This document shows positions 28,801-43,800 of a stretch of 64,000 nt of DNA, piece after piece. A model generated the notes under the pieces. The model was not told where the DNA came from and did not search any database. It saw only the letters and a program-made list of their open reading frames with translations. The translations under genes and the position numbers were made by a program. The stretch is taken from positions 73,533,900 through 73,597,899 of the forward strand of contig NC_044277.2 of NCBI RefSeq assembly GCF_004027225.2, given 5' to 3'. The stretch comes from Strigops habroptila (lineage: Eukaryota; Chordata; Aves; Psittaciformes; Psittacidae). Every line of letters begins with the position of its first letter. Position 1 is the first letter of the stretch.

Positions 28801-31800
28801 CTAAGCATTATCTCAAGTGTAACTGTTGGGATATGAAGCAATTTGATCAGCTGTTCCTGTTTCTTTTAGATATGGTAATCCTGAGGAAAAAATTAATTAA
28901 AAACTTAAACCAGGCTGACAGGTGTGACTATTCAGTGGTTGTTTTTTTAATGGAAATGCATATTTAGAACTTCAGGAAGGCTTGTAATTATTTCACATAG
29001 GTCAGGTTTGGGGTCAGACTGAAATACTAACACAGCAATGTGAAGGTGTAATTTGGTGGTGTTTATGCCCTTGGAAAAATCTAAGGAAAACCTATTCAGT
29101 ATCTCAGCTATTGTGCACATAATGCATCAGCTTCAAAAGCAGTTTGTAAACTTAAAGTCTGGGTATTTTCATTAATATACCCTGACACAATTTCTGAAGG
29201 GGTTAGGCATTCACAATTCCACTTGATTTAAACAAGAACACTATACCTCTGAAAACTGACTAAAGAGTATCAAGTAGGGTATTTGCCCTTGGGAAACCAC
29301 TTCTGAATTTTCAGTAGAATGTGTAACCCAGCCTGCATAACCTGTCAAAGCAGCATGACAAAAGGGAAACATCTGATACAATCCTTGGAGAAAATGTGAA
29401 ATGAATTTGAGCATGAATGCAGAGATTAAACAGGACAGAGCAAAAGAGCTTTTTGTCCACCACCTCACACACAATCTTGGATTTTAGTCTATACAGTCTA
29501 GTTTTCAATAGCTAATGAATATTTTTCTATAAACAATTTGGTTGTAATGATAAGGAAATGCAATATTGTGCAAAATGTGGACTTGACAGCCCAAAAGATC
29601 ATAGTCCTTTTAAGTACAGATCAGGCAATGCAAGCAGAGGCCAACTTAAACACCACTGCTAATGTCACCTTGCCCCTGGACCTGTGCTGCATTATCTTCC
29701 CTAGTGGTTTATGTGACTGCAGCTTAGGCTTTATTAGCAGCGCCCACAAGTAGGCGCCAGACCAGAGAACACTCCCATCGCTACAGCGATGCACTGGTTC
29801 AGTGCTCAGGGCAGGCTATCTCTGGAGGTTCAAATGCTCACGGCAGTTATTTCACTCAGACTGGCTTTTTCTTCCTTTCTGGAGCATGTCACTGCAGATA
29901 TATATATTTTTTTGCACACAAAATGCACTCATCTGACGCTGCCAGTCTGTTGATCAGAACTCAGATCAGAACTCAGATCAGACAGTCTGGACCAGTTGTA
30001 CAGATAAGCCAGAAGTGGTTCCCTCCTGTCCCATCAACCCAATTTGTAACAACTGGGGATGCCCACATAAGGTGTCACCCTGAAAAGGCTAGATGGGTCT
30101 TGTGGATCATCCAGTCTTTTGTACGTGCTGCTTAGGCGCCTCCTTTCGGACAGTGGCACAAAGGACATGTGCTTCCTCTAAGACCACTCTTTCTAAAGGT
30201 CCGCCACTAACTTTAACTTGTTTTAAAACTGCTACCTTGGGTTATATCACTCCTGTAAGTCTCTTAAGTAGTGCTCGGAGTGTTGGAAACACTCTTTCCT
30301 AACCTATTCCCTGGACATACTATTTACAGAGTTAATAAAGCAAAACTGTCTTCAAGGATTCTGCTTATTTTTGAGAACTAGAAGACCCAAATCTAACACA
30401 CAAACAACACTGACAGAACTAATAAAACAAATTCCAGAATTGTAATTACAGAGCAGTCCACAACAGAACCACAAAACAGTTAAGGTTGGCAGAGGTCTCT
30501 GGTGATCATTTGGCCCCAGCCAGTTTTCAATTGACTTTGCTGTCTGCTCATTCAGCCCATACTTCATCATCTCCTCTCTACAAAGATCTCACGTTAGATA
30601 GCATTGAAAGCCTTGCTGAAGTCTAGGTAGACAATATCCAAGGCTCTCCCCTCACCTACCAAGCCGGTATTTTCATTACAGAAGTTTATCAAGCATGACT
30701 TCCCTTTGGCGAATTCATGCTGACTGCTCCTATCGCCTTCTTGTCCTAGTGCCTGGCAATGTTTTCCAGATTTAGCTGCTTTCTCATCTTCCAAGGGGCT
30801 GAGGTGAAGCTGACCAACCTGTAGCTTCCTGGCTCCTCCTGACTGCTTTTTTGAAGTGCTTATAAACATTGGGAATTTCCTTCTTTCCTTTGTTGAAAGA
30901 ATTACAATTCTTACTCTAAGAGCTTCATGAAAATAAAAAAAGCTACTGCAATGGTGGGACTGAAATATTCATCATTTTGACATTTTCTCCTTCAAAATAT
31001 TTTATTTTCATTTAGCTTTTAACTTACCTGAATCTTGAAAGTGTCAAATATACTTCTATATAGAGCAATCAAAACTTAAGTGGAGATATATACATCACAT
31101 TATGCAGTGATTATTCTGCAATAAATACCAAAGATAATTACATAACTATTAACTCATGAAGTGATCATGATATCCACATTCACTTTTTTATGGTTTAGAA
31201 TTAACTATGTACATGGACATTCCTGTGCGAAAAGCAGCAGAAAAGCAAATTTCAGCTTTATTACATTTGCCCCGCTGAAGAAAATCTTGATACAAACAAG
31301 ATCTTAAAATTTGGTATAGTTTTTACACGGTGCTATTTGCACAATAGAATTTGATTTTATCCTTCCTTGCATTTATGAATTCAACTTCTGTGTAAAACAA
31401 TTCAACCCTTCTAATATTCTCATCAGATAGTCTAATTCTCATCATAATATTCTCAACAGATCAGAGACTTCTGGGGTATGGAAAAAACTTCGGGAATTAT
31501 TATATGGAGACATATTTGAAGTAAGTGGTACATGTAACACTAACAGTATTGTATATCTGATATAAGGTCTAGATAAACCTTGAGCTCCTGAAACTACCTG
31601 GGGAAGATTCACATCAGATTCCTGGAAAGTAAACAAATTGGGAAGCATGGGCCTCTATAGTCAACACTGTTCATCCTCACAGAAGCCATGTGTATTAAGA
31701 GACATAAAAACTTAACAGAAGACTGGTGAAATTCTTACTCAGAAGCACCTTACTCAAGTCCCATGAAAATGAACTTGCAAACCAATTTATTTTTTTTTTA

Positions 31801-34800
31801 TTTTTTTTTCCATTTTCACCCTAAAATAAATGGTACAAAGTTGTCCAAAGTTTGGCTGGTTGCTGTTTAATCCCACTCCATGGGAGACCAGAGTCATGAC
31901 AGATGAAGCAAAGTCTCAGCCAGAGTTACCACAGTAAATTACAAATATAAAGACTTTAAAAATCCAGTTCTGAGAGCAAAGAATAGGGAACCACTGGTAA
32001 AACTAACACCACATAAAATATTCTAAAACTGCAATAAAGACATACAAGCAAACAAGGTACCTTAAGATCAACAGACTGATTAGCTAACGGTTGTTTTCTG
32101 GGCTCAACTGGTTCTTGGAATTCATCAGCTAAGGGAAGTTGAATGCAAATAAGATAAAGACCCTGAAGAGGTGTAGAACAGAAGTCATGGGGTGGGACTC
32201 ACATAATATTACATACTTGAACAACTCTAGCTATACAAAAGTCAGGACACATTACCTCTTGACTTTTTAAAAGCTCATCCTGATACTTTTTGAAATATTC
32301 ATGCATGACTGACAGCAGAACCAAGACAGTTCCCAGCAGGACTTGACTTCCTTCACAGCAATGAGGTTGCCTACTCTCCGCACGTAGAAGAAATCTCTAT
32401 CACAGAAGTGCTGATCCCCTGGAAAACAGTGATGTAGCCCAACTGTTTGAATACCCAGCTTCAAGGGAAGGTAAAGTGTTCTGATATACTGAGAGTGGAA
32501 GCAACTTTAAGAAGCAATAGCATTGCCACATCTTACAGTAGAGTCTCAACTGCCAATTCTTTGTCAAGAACGTTCCCTCTGGCATTGAGTATGGCAAAAG
32601 AATATGAGGTTTTGAGCTAACAGCATTGTTCTCATGATGGCCTGAGGACACAGGCAAGGCAAGATGTGTAGGCATCTCCATGTATGAAATGGAAGTCTGA
32701 ATATTTCAAATATATAACTGTCCACAAGACGGAAGGCTCACCTAAATTTCCAGCTACGTTAAGACGTCTAATGAGATACATCATCTGTGCTTGTAGATAA
32801 AGCATTTATGCTTGGATGTATCTGCCACGCACATCCTAAGGCAGAACAAATACAGTTCACCCTGTACAAGACTCCTCAAAGCTCCATGGACCAAATGGAC
32901 TGTCCTGCAATTTTGTCAAACAGCAGTATCCCCAAAACCAATGCATTTTATAACACCAGCTCTGCTTTATCACCACTGCTTCTATGTATTGTCCCTACTA
33001 CACACTGTTACACAGGGAAATCTCAGGAGATGCGAGTGCAGAAAATAGGAGCTTCACAGAACAGGCAGGAACAGACCAAGATAAAAAAAAGGTGAAAGAC
33101 TGGGATCTGTGAAAGAGAGGTAAAGACCCCTGAAGCTAAAGTGGAGAGAAACCCTACTAGCCCATCTACATCTTTTTTGTATAACGGGGACCAAAACTGA
33201 ATGCAGTATTCCAGGTGTGGCCTGAGAAGGGCTGAGTAGAGTGGGATAATGACTTCCCTATCTCTGCTGGCGATGCCCTTGTTGATGTAATGCAGCATCC
33301 TGTTGGCCTTCCTTGTTGCAGCAGCACACTCTTCACTCATATTAAGCTTGTTGTCCATCAGGACCCCTAGGCCCCTTTCCGCAGAGCTGCTCCCCAGCTG
33401 GGTTGGTCCCAGCCTGTGCTGTACTCTTGGATTGTTTTTACTAGTGTAAGGTTATGTAGAAGATCCCCTTGCTGTAACAGTTAGAAAGGGTTTAGCAAAT
33501 AAGATAGGGAATGCTCAAGAGAGAAAACATTTATGCCTAAGGGAGTGCAGTGACTTCCCAGAGAATGTGCCAAAGCCATACTTAGCAAATCACATAACCA
33601 AACTTTTACAACTATACTTTTTTATGGTGTCCAACTTGAGATCCTCAATTGAAAGAAAGAATGCCAACACAAATAAAGGAAACAGGAGCTATGGTTGGAA
33701 GATACAAAAAACTACATGCAAGCTAAGTATTCTAACATGACTGGGTCTTAAGGTCAAGCTGGCCAGCCAATTAACTGTACTTTCTGCACTTTAACAGTAA
33801 ACTCAGCTTCTTCATACCTTAAGAATGTTTTATAAATAAACTAATGCTAGGAGCACCACTTACAAGCACCATGAAAAAGCCCATGAGGAAATTATTCAGA
33901 GGCTGCTGTGAAAAAAGATTTTTAAAGTGTAATAAATAGGAACTAGAGCCACAGGAGATTCAATGGGGATTATAAAAGGTCGAGCAACTAGCTGTTTAAT
34001 GGCATAAATTCTGTGAAATAAAGCAGGTTCTGAAGAAAGCTTGGGAGAGCTGATCCTGCAACTGAAGTCTGCCAGTGAATATATAGATGGGAACAGATTT
34101 AACCCTATTTCCTTAGGTTTTGGGGTTTTTTTTGTGTGTGTTCTTTATTTTTGTTTGAAGTCTTACTGTTACTTCAAGACAACTTTTTGCACATACAAAG
34201 CTTCTGACTGGCATCATTTGACCATGACGGTCTAACAATTAAAAGAAGTTAAGTCTGAAACAATTGTTATCAAATTCACAAACATGTCTGAGAGAACGGG
34301 CAGGTTTTCTGCAACTCCTGCTATTTTTAGAAGAAACCACCAAACCAAAGATCAGTGAAGGTTAAGTAGATTTTTAATTTTTTTTTTAAAGCTTAGTTTA
34401 ACCCAGTGATATTATTCAGGCTATCTGAAATCTTTCTTGCAGCAGTGTAAGGAAGATAGCTTTTTTTCTTCTGAAGAACAATAATGCAAGGCTGCACACA
34501 GCTATTAAATGGTAAGCCTGGATGGGATGAAATCTTCTGCAACTTCGCTTTTAAAAAGCGAGACAGGAAAAAAGACTTCATCACACAGCATCATACTGAC
34601 CATCACACTGATGAAGATTTGTAGGTTGTTATATTCACTGAGAAAATTAGTGAATAAGACAGAGAGGTAAGCGACAGCAGTAATGAGCTGTCATCCTCAG
34701 CACGGCATGAGGTAAGGACATTCTGCTAGCATCTTGTATCTGGTTCCTGGCCATAAAGCAGCAGCAGCATTAGAAGCAAATATCCTTTTCTGCACTCCCT

Positions 34801-37800
34801 TCTGTTTCTCAAGTTTAATTCCTTCTGCCATTCCAGTTCACATCTTGATTTTGATCTCCTTCTTCCTCTCTTCCTTTCTACCTAGTTCCCTATTAGCTTC
34901 AGCAGGCCTCTCACTCAGCTTTCTACCATATCTAGGGCAGTTCGGGTCTCTCTCTCACACACTTAGACAACTCCACCTTCCAATTATCTTTTCAGACAAT
35001 TACGATATTTTCTTTCAAGAGCCTCCTCCTACTCCCTGAACCTCCCTTCTTTGTCCTAGAAAGATATTCATCCCCTCAGGATCTTTAATACTTCCTCTTA
35101 TTATCTAGCTGTAATAAATTACTGCTTGGAGACATTAGTCCCTGGATATTTCTACAGTTGGGATATTCTGCTGATTTACTTCTTGTTGCAGGATCAAAAA
35201 GGAACTTCAGGAAGCAGAACATTTTCCTGCTGCCACTAACCAGTACCACTGCAGAGCTGACATGAGGTTGCAAAGAGAGAGAGAGAAAAGCTGTTCTTAA
35301 GGAAAGAAACAAATGCCAGCGTATATTTAAGTGTCATCTTAACTTGAAAGTTTTGCTAAAAATCTTTCCGGTACTGTTGTGCAGTTTTGGCTGCTGTCAC
35401 AAGGCAAGAGCTGATAAATGTTTTGCCACTTCTTCAGAAAATCTAAACAACTGCTGGAATAAAACAAAGATAAGAAACTGGTGGCAGCAGCAAAGACAGC
35501 TGCCTACAATGACAGCACTTAATCGAGATTGGTGCCTGAAGTCTTACCTTTCTGAGAAACCATCGTCTTTTCCATTTAAAAGCCAGTCTCACAGCAGTGT
35601 TTGGCAAGCTGCTTTAAATCCTGGAGACAACCGACTGTGTTCTGTGACTGACTAAAAGGTAATGCCTTATTACAGTAGTTTGAAGTGATAACAGTAAAAT
35701 TTTGATGAATCGTACAATTGGTTCCAAGTTTATCTACGCCAGTTGCCAAGCAGTTCTTTTCAGTCTTTGCTTTGATCAGAGAAAGTGACCTTGCTGCCCT
35801 TTTAATACCAACTGTAAAATAAGCTTGCAATTAGTTCTTTAAAGTTCAAGTGATTCTAATGAAATCTCTTATGACCAAAAATGCAAATTAATGCTTTAGT
35901 TCTACATCTTGATTATTTAGGGAATTTGGATTGTTCTCTGTCCCAGATACACTAGAGTAGGGAAGAAAATATTAACAGGACCAAAGACATTGGGATAAAC
36001 ATACTAGCATGTTGCCAGAACTAGCAATATTTTTATGCCTATGTTAATTAGCAAAGATTATGAAACAAGTTTTTTTAAGCATTTGATGAAAAGAGCACAA
36101 AAACTTGCATTATTTCTACATAAGCAAAATTTATAGGCAGCTGTTCCTAAAAACATGCATGTTTCAGCTCTTCCTTTCTCATTAAATCAAACAACAGTGA
36201 GATAATAGAGCTGAAAACAATTTTGGTACCTATGTATTTATCGCATTTCCCAGCACATCAAGCTGTCAGACTAACAATTAGTTTCATTTCGAATTAAACC
36301 TGACAGGCAGTCCCTTGGTGAAAGAACAGGTGTTGACTTAACTAAAACACGTACCGCTTCTCTTTCAAAATACCTCCTCCACCAAGCATACAGCTTTTGC
36401 GACACTCTCCTACTCCTCTTCCTGTGATTCCACAAATTCACTACTGTAGCAGCTAATAATGTATAAAAACAAAACAGGAGAGAGAACTTCTGCATTAGCC
36501 TGTTAAATGAGGATGACAACACTCTCTGAGAAACATTAATAAGCACACTACCCTATAGTACCACTATACTTCACTGCTTATCCTCAGATTCTTCATCTAT
36601 CCATGTCCTTACCCTTTTGCAATTGAGGTCTACAAAGTGGCTCCAGGATCAAGGAACAATAACCAAAGTAACACAGTGAGGACACTTGATATTTAGCTAC
36701 CAGAAACCGAGGACACTGAAGAGCAGCTGTCTTCTCATGTCCAAGTCCAAAGAAACATTCAAAGAAATGCCAGCAAAACTAGCCTTGAAGATTTGATATT
36801 TTTAATTCACTATCAGCCAGTGCTCCCTCTCATTTTACAATCATCTTGTCCCAAGAAAAGGTGTCAGACACACAACAAAGCAAACTATACAAAATCTGAT
36901 TATAAGGAAATTTCTTCCTACTTTATCACGTTTTTTTGAGGAAGGTAGTTTATACATAAATGAGACTATAAACATTGCTATTTAAAGTCTTTCTTTTTAA
37001 ACCCTTCAAGGCTGTTGCTTGCAATAACATCAATTTTCTAGGTCTAAGGTGCTTCAGCCAAACATTCTTTTTTTTTTGCTTGGACTTTAAAAAAATACAG
37101 TTACAATCCATCCAGTGGTCTGAAATTTCACCCCACAAAATAGAAAATAATTTAAGTTCTATCTGTAGACATAGAACCACAGAATGCCTCAGGTTAGAAG
37201 GGCCCTTTAAAGACCATCTAGCCCAACCCTGTCATGGGCAGAGAGGGACATCTTTAACATTGGTTTGATCGGGTTGCTCAAAGATCTGTCCAGCCTGATT
37301 TTGAACTCCACCAAGGATGAGGCATCCACAACTTCTCTGAGCAACCTGTTCCAGTGTCTTGCTACCCTCATTGTAAAACAATTCTTCCTCGTATCTAAAC
37401 TAAATCTCCCCCTTTTCAGTGCTAAGGTGCCCTAGTAGACAGGAATGGCTTGACTTTTGCTTTCTTAAACTACTCTTTCATGTCATTTTACCACTGGTGT
37501 ATCTGTGCCCAGCCTTGTCCCCCACCCCAACTCAATGACCCCTCTCCCCAGAAGGGCTCTAGCCCTGGCTCACTGCCTTGCCTGCTTTGATGACAGCATG
37601 CACTCATTCCTGCTGGGGTGCTGTGGGGCTGAGCATCTTCTCTAGCAACTGCTCCTGCCACTTCATAGAATCATAGAATAGTTAGGGTTGGAAAGGACCT
37701 GAAGATCATCTAGTTCCAACCCCCCTGGCCAAGGGCAGGGACACCACACACTAAACCATGTCGCCCAAGACTCCATCCAACCTGGCCTTGAACACTGCCA

Positions 37801-40800
37801 GGGATGGAGCATTCACAACATCCTTGGGCAACCCATTCCAGCGCTTCACCACCCTCACTGTAAAGAACTTCCTCCTTATATCTAACCTGAACTTCCTCTG
37901 TTTAAGTTTGAACATATTACCCCTTGACCTGTTGCTACAGTCCCTCATGAAGACTCCCTCTCTGGCATCCTTGTAGGCCCCCTTCAGATACTGGAAGGCT
38001 GCTATGAGGTCTCCACGCAGCCTTCTCTTCTCCAGGCTGAACACTTGCAGTATTTTTCACCTGAAGAGTGTATGGCTAGCATAGAGGCACCACTAGTATT
38101 TTTTGACTAAAGAACTTGTTGGATTCCCTGCAAAGGCTTTTATCATGGTAGCTGATTCCCAGTTTAAGGCCAGATCAAAAGATATCTTGCTTTTGACAAC
38201 GCTCTATCTTCCTTAAGAGGCTTTGATTTAAGAGAACAATAAGAGTAATCTTCCCCCCTGAAAACCTATCAAGTGTTACGTAAAAAAGAAGTGAATTCCA
38301 CATGGATTAACAAAAATAAGGCTCACTACTCTGTCAGGTTTACCTTTATGTTGCAATAGTAGCCACCAGTTTTGCCTCTCCCTCCCTTAGCCATCACCTC
38401 CTGGACTGGTCAAGACTGGCGGAGATTAGAAAAAACAAAATAATGGAGGATTATAATACACGGTTATAATGCACCCCTTTCAGGGGAGAGCTTGAACCAG
38501 GATAGCACAAGGACTGAAGTTAGCAGAGGGGTCTTCCCTAACTCAGACCTATCCAGCAGCTTCAGATCAGGTTTGCACTTTGAGCCAGGTGGTTGTGATC
38601 TTGTTCCCAGAACACAGTACCATCCACAGCCCAAGCACCAACCCTCAGCACTCACCAGCCTGGCTGACACCCCCTTAGTTAAATGCCCTACCAATGTCCA
38701 GAAAGACATCACTAAACTCTGCAAAAAGAAGTTTTGGATTACAAAAGCCACCGGAAATTCATGGAGAATAGTTGGTTGAGGGCTACTAAATAGAAGGACA
38801 CAAGAGGCCGCATGTTTCCAGAAGACTCTTCTTGCATCAGGAAATGCTGCTGTTGCTCTAACTTAAAGAGAGTCACTTTTTAATACTGCTGAAGAGGTGT
38901 CTCTGGTCCCAACTACTGTGTGGGCACGTGACAGATGTCAGTTCTGATCGTTTCAGGATTGTCTGTAATTACCAGCTTACAAGGACTATTAAGGAATTTA
39001 ATGTTTATGTTGCCAATACTACTTCTACCAAATGTGGATTATTCCAGGATGCTGTCTCTAAAACAACATCACTTCCAAATTATTTCAAGATGCCTAGCAG
39101 CAGATGGACCACAGACTTATATCCTAAATGAAAATTATCACACCTTGACTGCAGGAGGTAGGGGGTGAAGAGAAGCTCATTACCAAGTATGAAAAGTCAT
39201 GAACATCAAGTACTACACACTGAATTAAAGCAACACTACTCTGCATAAAGATTTTTCAGGCTATTTCCCATACAGCGGCATTTCATCTCTTCAAACAGTT
39301 TACTTTAGGGAAGTGAAAGTAAGTGATGGATGTGCAGAACCAAATTAAACTTTTACATCAAAACTATCCATGTCTTGGCATCTACCCAAAGACTGACTAG
39401 TCTCACTAGACTCTGCTAGTTAGACTAACATGTGGCACTTAAATTTTTCAACTATATTTACCAGGTTGTCTTCTCAATTTTCAACTGGGAAAATGAAGGC
39501 ATTTCTCTGCCAAGTTTGAGATAAAATTCTTTTTTCCAGACAAGTCTTACATTTCCTTTTTCTTTCATATTTCGAAAGCTAAACATGTTTTTAGGTGTTT
39601 CCCCTTCCCCCTCCCTTGTTCTAGTCAAACTGATCTTGGCAGATCATGACTCATCAACTAACACTGCAACTCTCATCTCCATCTTAAGAAATAGGAAATC
39701 AAACTGTAAAATATATAAATCAAGGCTCTTCTCTCTTTGCTTTTCATTCTTTTCCTGTATCTGCTAGAAAAGCTCAGTCTGTATTCATGGCCATGACTGT
39801 AAGTCTGAAGAAACTAGGATAGAAATAATCATATCCAATTTATGCCACATATTAAAGATAATGGACACAAACCTAAGCAAAGCCTAGGAGAGTTAAGGTG
39901 CTAACTCATACACTGCTATGCCAAAACTAAACTCCTGAAAGCACTCCTTGGCAATCAAATCTTAAAAAAGGCCAAACAACCCCCCCCAACCATATATGCG
40001 TGTCTTGAATTCTCCCCCCCCTGGACTAATTCTCAGAATCTAACCAGGAGAAATTTCCTGAGGTACTGTAAACAGTATCAGGGTTATGTCTGAGCAATTA
40101 GATTTACATTTTCTCTAGCCCTTTTTGCCTAGGGAATCTTGCAAGATTAAAGATATTATTAATATCATGTGCAACAGCAGTAAATCCAGAGAATAACACT
40201 GCTCATGAGTCGTTTCCTGAACTTGCTACCTGCAGATATGCTACAGACTAAACAGGCATAGGATACAGAGGCCAGATCCTCATCTAAGGCTACGGAGACA
40301 GGCCTGTTGACACCAGCTGAGAGCCTAGCCTACTTACGCTACTTACAATGCGGTTAAGAAAAGCAGTGATTTGCTAGAATAATTTAGGATTCAGTTTTCA
40401 AATGCCTTCCTAGAAAGTGCTCTGATGTAGGCTTCCAACTTTCCAGGTCCTTAAAAATCAACCACAAATGTTCTGCGAACTACTGCAGCAGTACTACTCG
40501 ATTGCCTCCGTAACCAACTAATGTCACCACGGTCACCAAGAAGCCACATTCCCAAGTACTTCTCTTACTCAGTTACAATGCATAAATCTTTCATGAGATC
40601 AATGTCTCCTCCCAGCACACATATGTCTCTATTGAAATGGTAACTGCTCTTAACGTTAAGTCAGTCTACAATTAGCCATACAGTGTTAGACCACATACTC
40701 ACTTTGCTGACTCTCAGCAGGCAGCATTGAACAGTGCTATGGGGTAGATGAGGACAAATCATGCAGAAGAGTGCTCCCGAGATGCTCTGCAGAAACCTGC

Positions 40801-43800
40801 TACTTGGGAACTTCCCAAGCCAGAGGCTATGTCCTTGTATTTAGTAGCACTCAACAAAAACTATTTTCCATGAATTTTCTAGTGGCTTTTGTAATCCAAC
40901 ACTACCTCTTGTAAAGTTTAGTGCTGTCTTTCTGGAGCTCTTCATCATTGGTAGGGCATTTAACAAAGCAAAACAGCTCTGTATCACCTGCAAACTTGAA
41001 GATTTTACTGTTTACTTCCTTAAGGTCACTAGCAACAAACAATACTTTCACTGTTTACATATATGAAGTCCTAAGTCTACCACTTCTGTAAATATAGATT
41101 TTGTTTATTCATTCAAATCCTAATGCATGAATATTTGCCCAGAGGCTTGGCCCAACACTTCCTCCTGTACTGAAAGGTGAAATGGGCTACGGAATCTCAT
41201 AGCAGTAAACACTCACTGAAATTATGGCAGACTAAACAAACTGCAAAGATTCAACAACTCAAATATTAGCAAGCATCATTATAAAGGCTGTTAAAATCTG
41301 AGATGACTTCTGATAGAAATTTTGCTGTTAGGTTTTTTGTACACTTTGCCATATTGGGTAATCTTCATTCTGTAGTAACATAATTAAGTTCAAATAAAAA
41401 CAAATTAATACAAAAGCTATTTATTTGTCAAGGTTTCTCATTTAAATATATTCGAAGAAATAACTTGGAAAATATTAACAGGCAAACAGTTAATTTGTTT
41501 CAGCAATGTGAATGCTGAATTAGATTCACATACGAATCTATTACTTAACTCTTGTTTGCATATTTTTCCATGCCACCTAGTGAATGTAACAACGTCAGAA
41601 AACTTTAGTTCAGGATTTTCTAGAGAAAAAATGAGTGGGTTCTCAATGTAAAGTTACTGTAAAGTTATCCCAAAACAGAGTTTATATATGTTGATGCAAC
41701 TGTTATTAAAATCTGAATGAATGACTGTAGGAAGAAAAACCTTTCAGTCTATTTGGGATGTGCAAAATTCAAAAAAATGCAAACAAAGCTTCTCATTAAA
41801 TAAACCAAGTTACCATGGGATATGGCAGAAGACACTCTCAAGGATCAGAAACTAGAAATAAAGCACAGGGATAAATCAAATATAATGATGGAGGTTAAGA
41901 GTGGAATCCTGCAGGAATCTCAAAAAGAGATCTAAATAGTGGGATGACAATATATGCTAATGTTAGTGAATTATTCAGGTTGAAAAAACCCTGAATGTAT
42001 ACAGTTACAAGGGATCTCAGAGGAATGATGGAACAATAAAGTGAAAGATGACACCTTGATGAATGCAGAATATACACACTGGGAAAACCAATCCTAACTG
42101 TACATACCTAATGATGGGCTCTAGAACAGTTATTACACTCAAAACCAAATGTTGGAATCACCGCGAAAAGATTTTTGAAATCAGCAGCTTAATACCCTAA
42201 AGGCAGTTAAAAAGTCAACTGGAAAATGAGAACAATTAAGAGAAGGGAAAAAAGCAGAAAAATACAACTATGCCAGTGTGTAAGTCTGCAGTGTACTTTT
42301 ACCTTCCGCACTGCAATTCAAGTTATCCCACCACAAAAAAAAACAAAGAGAGAAAAGAGAACGCCAGGAAAAATATACAGTAGAGAGAAGTTAAACCAAA
42401 TACAGTTATTCACTATCTCTTAGTATGTAAGACTTGAAGGGCACAGGAAAAAGTTCCCAGGCAAGCAAAAAGCAAACACTTTCTGCAGCACAGGCTACTC
42501 AAACTGTGGTGCTACCACCAACAGAAAGACGATTATCAAAGTGAGAAATGTATGTATGTATGATCAAAAGAGGGCAAGAGAAATAGGAACTAGGTCCAAC
42601 GGCTAATATGATTGGGAAATTTCTAAGCAGTAATTTGGATTGCTAGATGCTTGGAATGTTCATCAGGCTTGTTCTACACTGGTCCTTGTACACTGTTCTG
42701 AAGTACCATCTGCCAGGGAGTGCTGCACAGGCAGGCAAGGATAGACAAGAGCTTTGTGCTGGCCCTGCATAGCCATTCATACTCCTTAAAACAGAAGAGG
42801 AAGGAAGAGATTATAATGAGGTTATAATTCCCCCTTTCATTCATTATATTAATAGTTCTTTATTGTTTTAGAAGACATGGCAACAGGCAGGGAGAAGTAT
42901 GATCTATACAGCATCTTAAAAAGCCATTAGCTAATAAACCTACATAAATTTATAAAAACGCTGCAGAGGAAGACAAAATCTGGTGCATTAACTGCAAGCA
43001 GTTATCTTCCCTTTCCTCTTCCTATTGGCACAAGAAAACTGTGTGCATTAACTTGGCAAATTTCCTCTTCCCAGTAAAAGGCATTAAAACCTGAAAGAAT
43101 TATCAAAGCAATAATAAAAAATATCTTCTAGCCTACTTGGTATGCACAGATTTCCAAAAAATGCCAACAACACCCCTCATTAAACTGAGTTATCATGGGA
43201 TACAGCAGGAGACACTCTTGAGGATCAGAAACTACTTTAAAACATTTATGACTATCACATATCTATTTCTGTTAGAAATATGCAGCTCCTAAAAACTTCT
43301 CTCTCCCCCCTACTCTAATCTGGCACAGAAAATATAAAAGAGCCAAGTCCTGATCATCAGAACCAGGTAAGCTGTTAGTCAGCTCTGCACAGAAGGAGGA
43401 ACACATACTCGGAGGTCTCTCAACATTAGAACTCCTTCAGAAAACAAAGGTTGATTTTAGGTAAATACATCAGGAAGAGGACAACTGGCAATCACTAGTA
43501 CAGAAATAATTTCAAGGGTAAGACACAGCACGAAGTAAGAACATGAAGACTGGGAAACAAGGTATCATAAAGGGAGACCCTCCAAAGGGCAGCAGCAGGA
43601 ATAAGTAATACATTATCAGCAGGACTGCAAATTTTCTGCAATTGTGCTTGCTTATAGGATACGAAGGAAAAATATAGTATTAACTTCAAAGCCATCTAGA
43701 AGTCATCAAAACCATCCCAATACAGGGAAGGAATGAGAACAGCCAGTGTTATCAGCCAGAATGCCTATGTTTGGAGAAAACAGCAGAACACGAAGCTCTG

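Noticed and set aside
37758..37976. Plus-strand frame of 72 codons (and a similar one at 26489-26677)
   Set aside because: Both are antisense of CR1 copies.
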